DNA of 35,421 bases from contig JAGOKF010000037.1 of assembly GCA_017994695.1 (NCBI GenBank), positions 1 through 35,421 of the forward strand, given 5' to 3'. The number at the start of each line of letters is the position of its first letter. The stretch's first letter is position 1. Origin of the DNA: Myxococcota bacterium. Its GTDB lineage: Bacteria; Myxococcota_A; UBA9042; DTJE01. The notes below the pieces were generated by a model. It was given only the letters and a program-made list of their open reading frames with translations. It was not told the DNA's origin and ran no database searches. Both the position numbers and the translations under genes were made by a program. Below, piece by piece: positions 34,681 to 35,421 of this stretch.

Positions 34681-35232
34681 ATGGCCTCCCGATTCTTCCG
34701 ATCCCGGGACGCCCGGCGGGCCCACCGGATCGCCCGGGCGCCGGGCCGGTCCCGGCTGATCCGGGCCCTCCGGGCCGGTCCGGCCACCCACCGCGTCGCC
34801 GTTGCCCTGGCCACGGCGGGCGGGATCGGCTTCCTTCCCTGGGGCGGGGCCCTGGGGGCCGTCGCCGGGGCCCTGGGGGCCTGGGCCCTTCCACCCGACT
34901 CGGGAATCTCCTGGCTGGCCCTGGCTGCCGTGGTCCTCGCGGGCACCCTGGCGACCCGGGTCGCCATCGGGGTGGCCGGGGTGGAGGACCCGGGGGAGTG
35001 CGTGGTGGACGAGGTGGCCGGCGGCTGGCTGGCCTGCCTCGCCTCGGGCCTGAAGGGTCCGTGGCTGGCCCTTCCGGCGATCCTCTTCGTGATCCTGGAC
35101 ACCGTGAAACCCTGGCCCGCCAACGTCCTCGAGGATCGCCCCGGCGCGGTCGGCGTGATGGCCGACGATCTCGCGGCCGGGGCCTGGGCGGCCCTGATCG
35201 CCCGGATCCTCGGCGTCCTGCTGCCCGGGTAG
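34681..35232 (+). CDS. pgpA: Phosphatidylglycerophosphatase A
   Basis: 183 residues, an inner-membrane enzyme that removes the phosphate of phosphatidylglycerophosphate to give phosphatidylglycerol. Family signatures are present: GIGFLPWGGALGAVAG near the first membrane segment, DPGECVVDEVAGGWLA, ILDTVKPWPANVLED, and GVMADDLAAGAWAAL with the paired aspartates. It is a little longer than the usual 150-170 residues because of a basic N-terminal extension. ATG at 34681 has AGGAA before it; an in-frame ATG at 34654 would add nine residues. It follows the surface-protein gene by 70 bases. Confidence 0.93.
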   Translation: MASRFFRSRDARRAHRIARAPGRSRLIRALRAGPATHRVAVALATAGGIGFLPWGGALGAVAGALGAWALPPDSGISWLALAAVVLAGTLATRVAIGVAGVEDPGECVVDEVAGGWLACLASGLKGPWLALPAILFVILDTVKPWPANVLEDRPGAVGVMADDLAAGAWAALIARILGVLLPG

Positions 35233-35248
35233 CCCCGGACCCCGGTGT

Positions 35249-35274
35249 TGCCTGGAATCCTGCAATTCCAGGCA
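35249..35274 (+). terminator. Perfect hairpin downstream of pgpA
   Basis: TGCCTGGAAT and ATTCCAGGCA form a perfect 10-bp stem around CCTGCA, 16 bases after the pgpA stop. No T-run follows directly. A terminator is the simplest reading. Confidence 0.45.
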
Positions 35275-35294
35275 TCTTCGCCCGGACGGCCCTT

Positions 35295-35421
35295 TGACCT
35301 GCACCCGGTTTTTTTGGACACGGACTTGGGGTAATGACTCCGAGGAAGGAGGTTCAAGGAGATGGGGAACAGGGCAAGGGATGAGCGGAGCGAGGACCGG
35401 GATAATCAGCCGGGGGCAAGG
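35295..35421 (+). mobile_element. Possible left end of an IS3-like insertion sequence (partial)
   Basis: From 35295 the sequence reads TGACCTGCACCCGG, then a T-run, then GGACACGGACTTGGGG. This is reminiscent of terminal repeats of some IS3-family elements (TGACCTG...TTTTGGACAC), from memory. An ATG at 35362, with AAGGAG immediately before it and AAGGAGG about ten bases upstream, opens a frame that runs to the window edge (20 codons, beginning MGNRARDERSEDRDNQ). The T-rich start, the promoter-like TTGACC and the change of composition fit a mobile element, but too little is visible to name the transposase. Confidence 0.4.

Overview
The window is very GC-rich, densely coded bacterial DNA. The combination of genes suggests an anaerobic or facultative member of Myxococcota or a related former 'deltaproteobacterial' lineage. 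The supporting features are large secreted Cys-rich and MopE-like proteins, a MYXO-CTERM-like tail, many outer-membrane barrels and lipoproteins, an [FeFe]-hydrogenase with Rex control, and a fused B12-dependent acyl-CoA mutase. This placement is inferred from gene content only; no rRNA or tRNA gene was seen.

Layout. 1-5237: a truncated nitrilase-family gene (minus), a complete IcmF-type fused isobutyryl-CoA mutase (plus), and a polytopic HExxH membrane protein (plus). 5304-14605: a hydrogen-metabolism island. It holds a receiver-only response regulator and rex (both minus). Facing them is a plus-strand run encoding HydC (NuoE-like), HydB (NuoF-like), HydA (catalytic [FeFe]-hydrogenase), a sensory hydrogenase-histidine kinase fusion, a second receiver-only protein and a receiver-kinase hybrid. 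Two perfect 18-bp Rex-type palindromes and one degenerate copy lie before the first regulator, before hydC and before rex. This predicts NADH/NAD+-responsive control of the whole island.

14842-20149: a 1,382-residue exported protein with a ZU5-like domain, a long double-cysteine repeat region and a C-terminal formylglycine-generating-enzyme-like domain, followed by an AraC/GyrI-like regulator. 20146-26153 (minus): four tightly packed envelope genes, in transcription order a FadL-type channel, a glucodextranase-C-like exported protein, a 662-residue outer-membrane barrel and a lipoprotein. 26391-35232: a lipoprotein, an APC-family permease, a HAD phosphatase, a membrane-anchored M23 peptidase, another outer-membrane barrel, a lamin-tail/MopE-repeat surface protein and PgpA. 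The last ~130 bases resemble the left end of an insertion sequence.

Working model. HydABC couples NADH and ferredoxin to H2 (by family knowledge), Rex senses NADH/NAD+, and the kinase-linked hydrogenase is placed to sense H2. Three receiver domains are encoded nearby but none carries a DNA-binding output domain, so the end point of this signalling chain is not visible. No HydE, HydF or HydG maturase gene is in the window. The rest of the window is mainly cell-envelope biology. Every gap between genes is shorter than 300 bases.
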